Positions 54,526 to 62,463 of a stretch of 64,000 nt of DNA are shown here, in pieces. Made by a program: the position numbers and the translations under genes. The notes under the pieces were generated by a model. The model was not told the DNA's origin, made no database searches, and was given only the letters and a program-made list of their open reading frames with translations. Within the stretch, counting starts at the first letter, position 1. Each line of letters begins with the position of its first letter. The DNA comes from CAADGU01 sp964581605 (GTDB taxonomy: Bacteria > Chloroflexota > Anaerolineae > Promineifilales > Promineifilaceae): positions 1 to 64,000 of the forward strand of contig CAZOPF010000002.1 in NCBI GenBank assembly GCA_964581605.1. The letters are read 5' to 3'.

Positions 54526-55796
54526 GTATGAAAATTGCCTATGTATTGCAAGAAGGAGCGCCAGATGTGCGGGAACGGCCGTTAACCGGCCCCGCCAACC
54601 ATGTCTACCAGGTGTTCAAAGAGTTCCAAAAGTTAGGACATGACGTGAAGGCGCTCACGCGCTGGCATAACCAGATTTATCGTTCGGCCGATCTGGAGAA
54701 CTTTGAACCGGTCTCTGTGCCCCGCGTAGACGCCGGTTTGTTCCGCCAGTTTGAACGAGTGATCCGGGGCGTGCAGGGGCGGCTGGGGTTGCCTTATGCC
54801 AACTGGTTTGAAAGCGTCCGTTTTGCCCAGGCCTGTTTGCAGGAGTTTGCCGGGTATGATCTGTTTTATGAGCGCATGGGGTGGATGGGGTATGGCGTGG
54901 GTATGGCCGCCCGGCGCATGGGTGTGCCACATGTGGCCGAAATTAACAATGGCGATTTTATCACCGAGTTGGAGCGGTTGGGTGTGGCCCCGGAAGGAGT
55001 GCATCGCACAGTGGCTATGTGGTTGATGCGCCGTGCGGCTCACCGGCCTGATCACGTGGTGGCCTCTGGCGAGGGACACCGTGACCGCTTTATTGAATGG
55101 TGGGGTGTGTCGCCGGATAAAGTTTCGGTGGTTGAAAATGGCACAGAGTTGGTGGAATTGTTATCGCGGGAACAGTTGCCTTGTTTCCGGGAATTGTCGC
55201 CCGACACGGCCGCAGGTGCGGCCGCATCTACGGCCGTCCACTTTGTTTTTGTGGGTGCGTTTGAACCCTGGCACGGCATTTTGAAATTGATTCCGGCAAT
55301 GGCGCACGTGGTGGCGGCCGTGCCCCACAGCCATCTCACCCTTATTGGCGGGGGCACCGAGTATGACCACATTGTTCAGTTGATTGCTGACTATCAGTTG
55401 GGGGCACAGGTAACGTTGACCGGCCCTTTGCCCATTCCCCAGGTGGCGCAGCAGTTGGCCCAGGCCGATGTTGGTCTGGCTCCCTACTGCGGCTGGATGG
55501 AGTTTTCGGGCCTGAAACTATTCGATTATAAAGCGGCCGGGCTGGCCACCGTGGCCTCTGGCGCAAATGGGCAGCCAACCACGCTGAGACATAAAGAAAC
55601 GGCCCTGATTGTGCCGCCCTGCGACGAAGCCGCCTTGAGCGCGGCCATGATCCGGCTGGCGCAAGAGCCAGAACTGCGGCGGCGGATGGGGCAGGCTGCC
55701 CGCCTGGAAGCGGAAAAGTATCACAGCTGGCAGCATACGGCCGAAGAGATCATCGCTATTTTTGAAAAGCTAAGTGATCGTTTGCAAATAAGTTAG
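54522..55796 (+). CDS. GT4-type glycosyltransferase; 3' end supplied by repeat copy B
   Basis: A 424-residue GT-B enzyme: acceptor domain with LTGPANHVYQVFKEFQKLGHDV, donor domain with VFVGAFEPWHGILKLIPAM, LTLIGGGTEYDHI, VTLTGPLPIPQVAQQLAQAD and FSGLKLFDYKAAGLATVASG. Its last residues (SDRLQIS) and stop codon lie inside the 104-bp repeat, so the insertion has replaced or extended the original C-terminus by a few residues. It overlaps the upstream GT4 gene (ATGA). Confidence 0.9.
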   Translation: MSMKIAYVLQEGAPDVRERPLTGPANHVYQVFKEFQKLGHDVKALTRWHNQIYRSADLENFEPVSVPRVDAGLFRQFERVIRGVQGRLGLPYANWFESVRFAQACLQEFAGYDLFYERMGWMGYGVGMAARRMGVPHVAEINNGDFITELERLGVAPEGVHRTVAMWLMRRAAHRPDHVVASGEGHRDRFIEWWGVSPDKVSVVENGTELVELLSREQLPCFRELSPDTAAGAAASTAVHFVFVGAFEPWHGILKLIPAMAHVVAAVPHSHLTLIGGGTEYDHIVQLIADYQLGAQVTLTGPLPIPQVAQQLAQADVGLAPYCGWMEFSGLKLFDYKAAGLATVASGANGQPTTLRHKETALIVPPCDEAALSAAMIRLAQEPELRRRMGQAARLEAEKYHSWQHTAEEIIAIFEKLSDRLQIS

Positions 55797-55876
55797 CGAT
55801 TGGGTAATTGGGTAATTAAGTAATTGAAGCGGCTAATTACCAAATTACTCAATTACATAATTCCTGCACGGTTACT
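55773..55876 (-). repeat. 104-bp dispersed repeat, copy B (inverted)
   Basis: It is the reverse complement of 32814-32917 with three base differences and no gaps. It covers the last seven codons and the stop of the GT4 gene and ends 15 bp before the next start codon. It folds as a long AT-rich hairpin. Confidence 0.88.
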
Positions 55877-55891
55877 GAGAAGGGCGTTTGA

Positions 55892-57019
55892 GTGAGTGAA
55901 GCTAAAATGCAAACAGGTGTCGTAAGCATCATTATGCCGGTGTATAACGGCGAAAAATATCTGGCGCAGGCGATAGAGAGTGTGTTGGCGCAAAGTTACT
56001 CCCGCTGGGAATTACTGGTGGTGGATGATGGTTCGGTAGATGGCACGGCTGCTATCGTTCGCCAATTCCCTGACCCGCGTATTCGGTACCATTTCCAGGA
56101 GAACGGCGGGCAGGCGGCCGCGTTAAATACTGGGTTGTCGCTGGCGCAAGGTGAATATGTGACCACGCTAGACGCCGATGACTGGTATCCACCAGACAGC
56201 TTGCAGGCGCGGGTAGCCGTGTTGCAAACAGATCCTGCTTATGCGGTGGCATATGGTGATGGCAGTTATTGTTATGAAACAGGCGAGCCATTTTTGCGCT
56301 TTTCGGAGCAAATGCCTGCCGGTGTAGCCGGGGATGTTTATGACACGCTGATTACCTCTCCGTTTTATGGCACAGGGGCGACGGTGCTTATCCGGCGGCA
56401 AACAGTGCTAGACCATGACATTCGATATGATGAGACAATTGTCTGGTGCCAGGATTGGGATTTTTATGTACGGCTGGCGGCCGTTGCCCCATTTGGTTTC
56501 ACGCCGGTTAATAGTATCTTTTACCGGATGCACGGCGCGGGGATGACGATGGCCATGCCGCACGGCCGTCGCCTGGAATCCTTTATTCGTACCAAACAAA
56601 AGATATTGGCTTCTGCACGCTTTCAGCAGGCGGCTGATGAGAAAAAGGCTGCTTTTTTCTATGATCTGCTGCTGCAAGATTTGGCCGAAGATGTGGTGGC
56701 GCAAGAGAAGATATTGGCTGATCCCGTTTTCCAACTCTTATCGGCCAGGCAGCGTTCACGGCTGCTGCGGATTGTGGCGGTGGATTATGTGCAGCGTGGA
56801 AAGCAAACGGCCATCGCCCGGCAATGGTTACGCCGTGCCTGGGCTGCCGCACCTACCGATCCCAAAACGGCCGTTGTCACCCTCTTGGCCCACATCAGCC
56901 CGGCCCTGGCGCGCCGGGTGATTGACCAGTGGCAGGGCCGCCGCCAGACAGAACGGGTGTTGTCGCCATTTGAAACGGCCGTGACTGTTGTTGCCCCTAC
57001 TGACACTTCGCTCTCGTAA
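55892..57019 (+). CDS. GT2 glycosyltransferase
   Basis: A 375-residue GT2 enzyme: VSIIMPVYNGEKYLAQAIE, LVVDDGSVDGT, TLDADDWYPPDSL (DxD) and WCQDWDFYVRLA near the catalytic base. The C-terminal 130 residues are helical and of unknown role. The start is GTG 55892, or ATG 55907 five codons later. It is the last gene before a 253-bp gap. Confidence 0.9.
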   Translation: MSEAKMQTGVVSIIMPVYNGEKYLAQAIESVLAQSYSRWELLVVDDGSVDGTAAIVRQFPDPRIRYHFQENGGQAAALNTGLSLAQGEYVTTLDADDWYPPDSLQARVAVLQTDPAYAVAYGDGSYCYETGEPFLRFSEQMPAGVAGDVYDTLITSPFYGTGATVLIRRQTVLDHDIRYDETIVWCQDWDFYVRLAAVAPFGFTPVNSIFYRMHGAGMTMAMPHGRRLESFIRTKQKILASARFQQAADEKKAAFFYDLLLQDLAEDVVAQEKILADPVFQLLSARQRSRLLRIVAVDYVQRGKQTAIARQWLRRAWAAAPTDPKTAVVTLLAHISPALARRVIDQWQGRRQTERVLSPFETAVTVVAPTDTSLS

Positions 57020-57098
57020 TGGCTAGCCCCTTCCCGTCTGCCTGCTCTGGCTAAACGAAAGTGGTATCGTAAGTGATTCCAACTAGATTACCCCCTAG

Positions 57099-57190
57099 TA
57101 TTTCAACAAAAATTCAATCATCCTTGCCAGACATCCGATTTCTTAGAAAAATCGGATGTCGTTGTACCAGGAACAAAAAATGTTGAAATA
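57099..57190. repeat. Nested inverted repeats (possible miniature element), with ATCCGATTT copy 2
   Basis: Outer arms TATTTCAACA (57099-57108) and TGTTGAAATA (57181-57190) are a perfect 10-bp inverted repeat. Inside, GACATCCGATTT (57130-57141) and AAATCGGATGTC (57149-57160) make a perfect 12-bp stem with a 7-nt loop, sharing its core with the palindrome at 10634. No gene is encoded. Confidence 0.7.
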
Positions 57191-57213
57191 TGTGGTAATT
57201 GCAATGTACCACA
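57191..57213. promoter_or_regulatory. Operator-like dyad upstream of the flavoprotein gene
   Basis: TGTGGTA-N9-TACCACA is a perfect 7-bp inverted repeat, 60-82 bp before the flavoprotein start at 57273. Its place fits a regulator site in the promoter region; the regulator is unknown. Confidence 0.5.
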
Positions 57214-57272
57214 TCCTTTCAAAGTATCCCGTTTTATCTATCACCCAGACATATACAAAGGGGTAAATTATT

Positions 57273-58838
57273 ATGAAATCGAAAGTGGATTATTTAATTA
57301 TTGGCGCAGGGCCGGCCGGTTTGCAGTTGGGTTATTTTCTGGAAAAGCAGCAACGTGATTACCTGATATTGGAACGGTCAGATTCACCGGGCGCCTTTTT
57401 CAAGACCTTTCCCCGCCATCGGATGCTCATTTCCATCAATAAAGTGAATACAGGCACAACCAACCCGGAAATAAAGTATCGTTGGGACTGGAACTCGTTG
57501 TTGTGCGATGATGAAGCTCTGCTGTTCAAAAATTACTCCCGGCGTTATTTCCCGGATGCTTCAGTGTTGGTGCAATATCTGGCTGATTTTGCGGCTCGCT
57601 ATGAACTGAATGTGGAGTATAACACCGCGATCAGCCGGATTTCCAAAAATAGTGAAGGGGAGTTTGTGGTGACGGCTACAGACGGCCGTACCTATACGGC
57701 CAATCGTCTGATTGTGGCGACTGGCCTGTCTAAATCGTATACGCCCGATTTCCCCGGTGCGGAATTGGGCGAACAATATGGCGACCACGACACGAATCCT
57801 GAAAAATATACTGACAAGCGTGTTTTGATTGTCGGGAAGGGGAACTCTGCTTTTGAAACGGCCGAAAACCTCATAGAAACGGCGGCCGTCATTCACATTT
57901 GCGCCCCAGAAACATTGCAATTTGCCTGGCAAACTCACTATGTCGGTCATCTGCGTGCGGTCAACAATAATTTCCTGGACACGTATCAACTCAAATCGCA
58001 AAACGCGCTTATTGATGCCAGCATTGAAAGGATTGAAAAGAAAGGGGACAAATTTATCGTTCACCTGGCCTACATTCATGCCAAAGGGCAAACGGCCGTT
58101 GTGGAATACGACCACGTCATTTTTTGTACCGGCTTCCTTTTTGACTCCTCCATCTTTGCCCCAGAATGCAAACCGGACTTGATTTACATGGGCAAATTCC
58201 CGGCCCAAACGGCCGAATGGGAGTCAGTGAATGTGCCGGGCCTCTATTTTGCCGGCACCCTCATGCACGGTTGCGATTACCGCCAAACCATGTCCGGCTT
58301 TATTCATGGCTTCCGCCACAATGTGAAAACGCTGGCCCACATCTTCGATTTGAAATATCACAACATCCCCTGGCCGTCGGCTGAATTGGTGGCAACCCCC
58401 CATGCTCTATGTAATCAGGTAATTGAGCAGATCAATACCGAAGCCGCCATGTTCTTACAGCCTGGCTTCTTGTGTGATGTGATGGTAGTGAATGAGGCCG
58501 ATGAAACTGCTCATTATTACACCGACGTGCGTCGAGATTATGCCGTGACGATGGGCTTTAACAATAACCCCCATTACTACACCATCAGCCTGGAGTATGG
58601 TCATTTTGAGGGCAACCCGTTTGAGATTGAGCGTGATCCAGACCCGAACAAAGGGAGTGAAGCCGCCTATCTACACCCGGTTATTCGTCGCTATCATTTT
58701 GGCGAACTGGTAGCTGAACACCACGTACAGGATGATCTGGAAAACAGTTTCTACAAAGATGAATATGTCCTGCCCGCCCTTGCCTGGTTTAAGATGCAGC
58801 TGGCGGCCGAACCTGAGATGGCAATGGCCGTGATGTAG
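57273..58838 (+). CDS. FAD-dependent oxidoreductase, FOXRED2-like
   Basis: A 521-residue flavoprotein with two nucleotide-binding folds: FAD site LIIGAGPAGLQLGYFL at residues 8-23 and NAD(P)-site VLIVGKGNSAFETAE near residue 190, with ATGLS and FCTGF as the second-site strands. The segments FPRHRMLISINKVNTG and DWNSLL closely resemble animal FOXRED2/ERFAD and its bacterial relatives, judged from memory. It likely oxidises an N- or S-containing or amine-type substrate; a glycan-linked role is inferred from the cluster. GGGG is 8 bp upstream of the start; the promoter seems to be its own. Confidence 0.88.
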   Translation: MKSKVDYLIIGAGPAGLQLGYFLEKQQRDYLILERSDSPGAFFKTFPRHRMLISINKVNTGTTNPEIKYRWDWNSLLCDDEALLFKNYSRRYFPDASVLVQYLADFAARYELNVEYNTAISRISKNSEGEFVVTATDGRTYTANRLIVATGLSKSYTPDFPGAELGEQYGDHDTNPEKYTDKRVLIVGKGNSAFETAENLIETAAVIHICAPETLQFAWQTHYVGHLRAVNNNFLDTYQLKSQNALIDASIERIEKKGDKFIVHLAYIHAKGQTAVVEYDHVIFCTGFLFDSSIFAPECKPDLIYMGKFPAQTAEWESVNVPGLYFAGTLMHGCDYRQTMSGFIHGFRHNVKTLAHIFDLKYHNIPWPSAELVATPHALCNQVIEQINTEAAMFLQPGFLCDVMVVNEADETAHYYTDVRRDYAVTMGFNNNPHYYTISLEYGHFEGNPFEIERDPDPNKGSEAAYLHPVIRRYHFGELVAEHHVQDDLENSFYKDEYVLPALAWFKMQLAAEPEMAMAVM

Positions 58839-58916
58839 CCAGAATGTTTGGCGTTCCCTGGTCTGGTAATCAGCCAGGGAATGCGACCCCGCTCATCTAA
58901 GATTTGAGGATTATTC

Positions 58917-60092
58917 ATGCTGCATACAAGATTGCGTACCTCACTCTGGGCTTTGCGGACACGGGGTGATTCCTCTGTTTTTACGGCCGTCATGCGCGGC
59001 ACTTTCGGTATCCATTACCCTATTGGCACCGTGCCCGACCATTTGCAAGCGGCTATGGATTGGCTGTGTGCGGCTCAGGATGCCACCGGCGAGGGCGGCG
59101 TTGCTTCTTTGTATGACGTGCGATCTGGTGAATGGGGGCCACCCTATCCAGAAACAACCGGCTACATCATCCCCACTTTCTATGATTACGCCGCGTATAG
59201 CCAGGATGAAAGCTACCGGACGCGGGCGCTGCGGATGGCCGAATGGCTGCTGCCGTTGCAGCTTGAAAGTGGTGCCTTTCCCATTGGGCCATTGTGGCCT
59301 GGTTGGGAGCGTTCGCCCATTGTCTTTGATACCGGGCAAATTATCTTTGGCCTGATTCGGGCTTATCAGGAAACAGGGCGCGGCGAATTTTTAGACGCGG
59401 CCCGGCGTGCCGGGCAGTGGCTGGGCCAGATTCAAGACGAAGATGGCTGCTGGCGCAAACATACCTCGTTGGGCTATGTGCATACGTATAATACACGAGT
59501 AGCCTGGGCTGTGCTGCTGCTGGCGGAGGTGACAGGTGAGGAGGTGTTTCGGCTGACGGCCGTCAAAAACATCACCTGGGCCTTGACTCAACAAGAGCCA
59601 GATGGCTGGTTTCACCACATGGAATTTCGCCCCGAAGAGCCGCCGCTTACCCATACCATCGCTTACACCATTCGCGGTATTCTGGAATGTGGCCTGATAT
59701 TGCAAAACCAGGAGATGGTTCAGGCCGCCCAACGCGCCGCCAATGCCCTACGTGACCGGCAAAATCAGGATGGTTACCTCAAGGCCCGGTATGGCGCTGG
59801 CTGGCATTCAGAAACAGAGTGGTGTTGCCTTACCGGCAATGCCCAAATGGCCATCATCTGGTGCAAATTGTATGAGCGTACCGGTGATAAGAGCTACTGG
59901 CAGGCGGCCAAAATGGCCAACCAGTATGTGAAACAGCGCCACAGTCGCCAGGCCAAACTGCCCGGTGTGCGTGGCGGGGTGGCCGGTTCTCACCCCATTT
60001 ATGAAGGCTATGAACCTTACCGCCACCTGAACTGGGCCACTAAATTTTTTGTGGACAGCCTGCTGTTAGAAGAGCGTCTGACTGAAAAATAA
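58917..60092 (+). CDS. Alpha/alpha-toroid protein (six-hairpin glycosidase/epimerase-like fold)
   Basis: A 391-residue protein made of repeated helical hairpins with aromatic motifs: MDWLCAAQDATGEGGVASLYD, AEWLLPLQLESGAFPIGP, GQWLGQIQDEDGCWRKH, ITWALTQQEPDGWFHHM and NALRDRQNQDGYLKARYG. The spacing fits an (alpha/alpha)6 barrel as in glycoside hydrolases, polysaccharide lyases or C5-epimerases. No catalytic residues can be assigned. There is no signal peptide. It is 3 bp upstream of a GT4 gene. Confidence 0.7.
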   Translation: MLHTRLRTSLWALRTRGDSSVFTAVMRGTFGIHYPIGTVPDHLQAAMDWLCAAQDATGEGGVASLYDVRSGEWGPPYPETTGYIIPTFYDYAAYSQDESYRTRALRMAEWLLPLQLESGAFPIGPLWPGWERSPIVFDTGQIIFGLIRAYQETGRGEFLDAARRAGQWLGQIQDEDGCWRKHTSLGYVHTYNTRVAWAVLLLAEVTGEEVFRLTAVKNITWALTQQEPDGWFHHMEFRPEEPPLTHTIAYTIRGILECGLILQNQEMVQAAQRAANALRDRQNQDGYLKARYGAGWHSETEWCCLTGNAQMAIIWCKLYERTGDKSYWQAAKMANQYVKQRHSRQAKLPGVRGGVAGSHPIYEGYEPYRHLNWATKFFVDSLLLEERLTEK

Positions 60093-60095
60093 CCT

Positions 60096-61262
60096 ATGCG
60101 TGTTTTATTTATCAACAGCCGTTTAGATGCCGAGCAGAATCCTGGGGGTGATACGATCCAGGCGCAAAAAACACGTGCTGCACTGGAAGAGTTGGGCGTG
60201 GAAGTGATGACACGCGGCCCTTATGAATTGGACAATCTGCCAGCCTGTGATCTGGTGCATATTTTCAATATGCAAGAGCCAGAACCGGCCTGGGCGGCGA
60301 TGCAGGTGTTACAACGCCAGGGTATGCCGGTACTGCTTTCTTCTATTTATTGGGACATGTTGGCGCATTGGTTTGAAATGGCGGTTGAGGGGAACGGCCG
60401 TTGGTCACAAATTGCCCATCTGGTTGGAAAAAACAATACCCGGCCCGTTTATATTGGCTGGCAGCGGTTGAAATCGCCTACCAATGCCCGTTGGCGAACG
60501 CAGCGGCGGCTGCTGGCACAGGCCCGGCGGGTGCTGCCTAATTCCCAATCCGAAGCTGATTTGTTGCAGCATACTTTTGCTTTCGGCCGTAGTTTTCAGG
60601 CCAAAGTTGATGATATTCCCAATGCCATAGACACCAGTTTATATGAACCACTCCCAGCACCCAGCCAGAACTTCTGGCAGAAATATGGCTTGCGGGATTT
60701 TGTGTTACAGGTAGGCACGGTATACCCGGCAAAGAATCAACTGGCGGTGATTGAAGCATTATATGATTTACCTGTACCGTTGGTTTTTATTGGCAAGGTG
60801 TTGGAACCCTATGCGGAGTATGCGGCACAATGCCAGGCACGTGCGGCCGCACGCGGCAATGTTCTCTTTCTTGACCACATACCCCATGATGAACTGCCCG
60901 GTATTTATGCGCTGGCGGCCGTGCATGTATTACCTAGCTGGCGCGAAACGCCCGGATTAGTCAGTCTGGAGGCGGCCGCTGCTGGCTGTCGTATTGTCAC
61001 CACGTCAATTGGTTCTACCCATGACTATTTTGGGGAGGATGCCTGGTACTGTTACCCGAATGACTTGCCTTCCATTCGTCAGGCAGTAGAGAAAGCATTG
61101 GCGGCCCCATCCTCCACCCGTTTACGGCAGCGAATTTTGGCACAATACAATTGGCGGGCTACGGCCGTGGCCACCCTGGCGTCTTATCAAAAAGCACTCC
61201 AGACAACCGGGCTTCCAGCAACGGCCGTTACTGCTCTGAACGAAGCGCATACCCCGGTGTAA
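60096..61262 (+). CDS. GT4-type glycosyltransferase
   Basis: A 388-residue GT-B enzyme: LDAEQNPGGDTIQAQKTRAAL at the acceptor side, FVLQVGTVYPAKNQLAVIEA, VLFLDHIPHDELPGIYALA and WRETPGLVSLEAAAAGCRIV in the donor domain. It starts 4 bp after the upstream stop and is followed by the acyl-CoA-dehydrogenase-like gene. Confidence 0.9.
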   Translation: MRVLFINSRLDAEQNPGGDTIQAQKTRAALEELGVEVMTRGPYELDNLPACDLVHIFNMQEPEPAWAAMQVLQRQGMPVLLSSIYWDMLAHWFEMAVEGNGRWSQIAHLVGKNNTRPVYIGWQRLKSPTNARWRTQRRLLAQARRVLPNSQSEADLLQHTFAFGRSFQAKVDDIPNAIDTSLYEPLPAPSQNFWQKYGLRDFVLQVGTVYPAKNQLAVIEALYDLPVPLVFIGKVLEPYAEYAAQCQARAAARGNVLFLDHIPHDELPGIYALAAVHVLPSWRETPGLVSLEAAAAGCRIVTTSIGSTHDYFGEDAWYCYPNDLPSIRQAVEKALAAPSSTRLRQRILAQYNWRATAVATLASYQKALQTTGLPATAVTALNEAHTPV

Positions 61263-61282
61263 TTATAGTTTAGGAGAACAAC

Positions 61283-62428
61283 GTGGACTTTTCCTGGAGC
61301 GAAGAACAACTATCATTCAAACAAGCCGTTGTGGAATTTGCCCAGCGCGAACTGAAAGCAGATCTCATTGAACTGGACAAACACGGCCGATTAGCCCGCG
61401 ACAACTGGCAAAAATGTGCCGACTTTGGCATTCTGGGCCTGCCCTTCCCCGAGCAATATGGCGGTGCAGCCGAAGATATTATGACCACCATGCTCACCAT
61501 GGAAGGGCTGGGCTATGGCTGCAAAGACAATGGCCTCATCTTTGGCATCAACGCCCAAATGTGGAGCGTGCAAATGCCCATCTTCCTCTTTGGCACCGAA
61601 GAGCAAAAGCAGAAATACCTGCCACGTCTCATCAGTGGCGAAATCATCGGTGCGCACGGCATGAGCGAACCGGATTCCGGTTCCGACGCTTATAGCCTGC
61701 GAACACGTGCCGAAAAAGTGGATGGCGGCTATATTCTCAATGGCAGCAAAATGTTTGTCACCAACGCCCCCGTTTCCGATATGGCCGTCGCCTTTGCCAC
61801 CATCAATTCCAAACGCGGCATGTGGGGCATCACCGGTTTCATCGTCGAAAATGGAATGCCCGGTTACAGCATCAGCCGGGACATTGAAAAGATGGGGCTG
61901 CGTACTTCGCCAATGGGCGAACTCATCTTCCAGGACTGTTTTGTGCCGGAGGCCAACCGCTTGGGCCCGGAAGGCATTGGCGCACGCATTTTCCATAGCT
62001 CCATGGAATGGGAACGCGCCTGTATTCTAGCCAGCCATGTGGGGGCGATGGAACGCCAGCTTGAAGAGAGTGTGCGTTATGCCAATGAGCGGCAGCAATT
62101 TGGACAGAGTATTGGCAAATTTCAATCCATTGCTAATCGCATTGTGGATATGAAAGTACGCCTGGAAACGGCCCGGCTGATTTTGTATAAGGTGGCCTGG
62201 CTGAAGAAGCAGGGCAAACCGGCGACGATGGAAGCCGCCCTGGCCAAGCTTTACTTGAGCGAATGTTTTGTGCAATCCGGGCTGGATGCGCTGCGAATTC
62301 ATGGTGGGTATGGGTATATGACTGAGTTTGAGGTGGAACGCGACCTGCGTGATGCCATTGGTGGCACCATTTACTCTGGTACTTCGGATATTCAGCGAAA
62401 TATCATTGCCCATTTGCTCGGTTTATAG
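61283..62428 (+). CDS. Acyl-CoA-dehydrogenase-family flavoprotein (possible prolyl-carrier dehydrogenase)
   Basis: A 381-residue flavoprotein starting at GTG 61283 after AGGAG. Typical motifs are GAHGMSEPDSGSDA, the NGSKMFVTNAP region and LRIHGGYGYMTEFEVERDLRD. The usual catalytic Glu near the end of the protein (EGT-x-x-I-QR) is Ser365 here (YSGTSDIQR). Instead, Glu244 in SMEWERACILA occupies the helix-G position used by isovaleryl-CoA dehydrogenase and, from memory, by prolyl-carrier-protein dehydrogenases such as RedW/PltE. Its partner adenylation gene follows at 35 bp. Role: oxidation of a prolyl thioester is inferred; an ordinary acyl-CoA substrate remains possible. Confidence 0.85.
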   Translation: MDFSWSEEQLSFKQAVVEFAQRELKADLIELDKHGRLARDNWQKCADFGILGLPFPEQYGGAAEDIMTTMLTMEGLGYGCKDNGLIFGINAQMWSVQMPIFLFGTEEQKQKYLPRLISGEIIGAHGMSEPDSGSDAYSLRTRAEKVDGGYILNGSKMFVTNAPVSDMAVAFATINSKRGMWGITGFIVENGMPGYSISRDIEKMGLRTSPMGELIFQDCFVPEANRLGPEGIGARIFHSSMEWERACILASHVGAMERQLEESVRYANERQQFGQSIGKFQSIANRIVDMKVRLETARLILYKVAWLKKQGKPATMEAALAKLYLSECFVQSGLDALRIHGGYGYMTEFEVERDLRDAIGGTIYSGTSDIQRNIIAHLLGL

Positions 62429-62463
62429 AGTTAATGGTTGGTGCCAGACGCGGAGAGTTTTTA

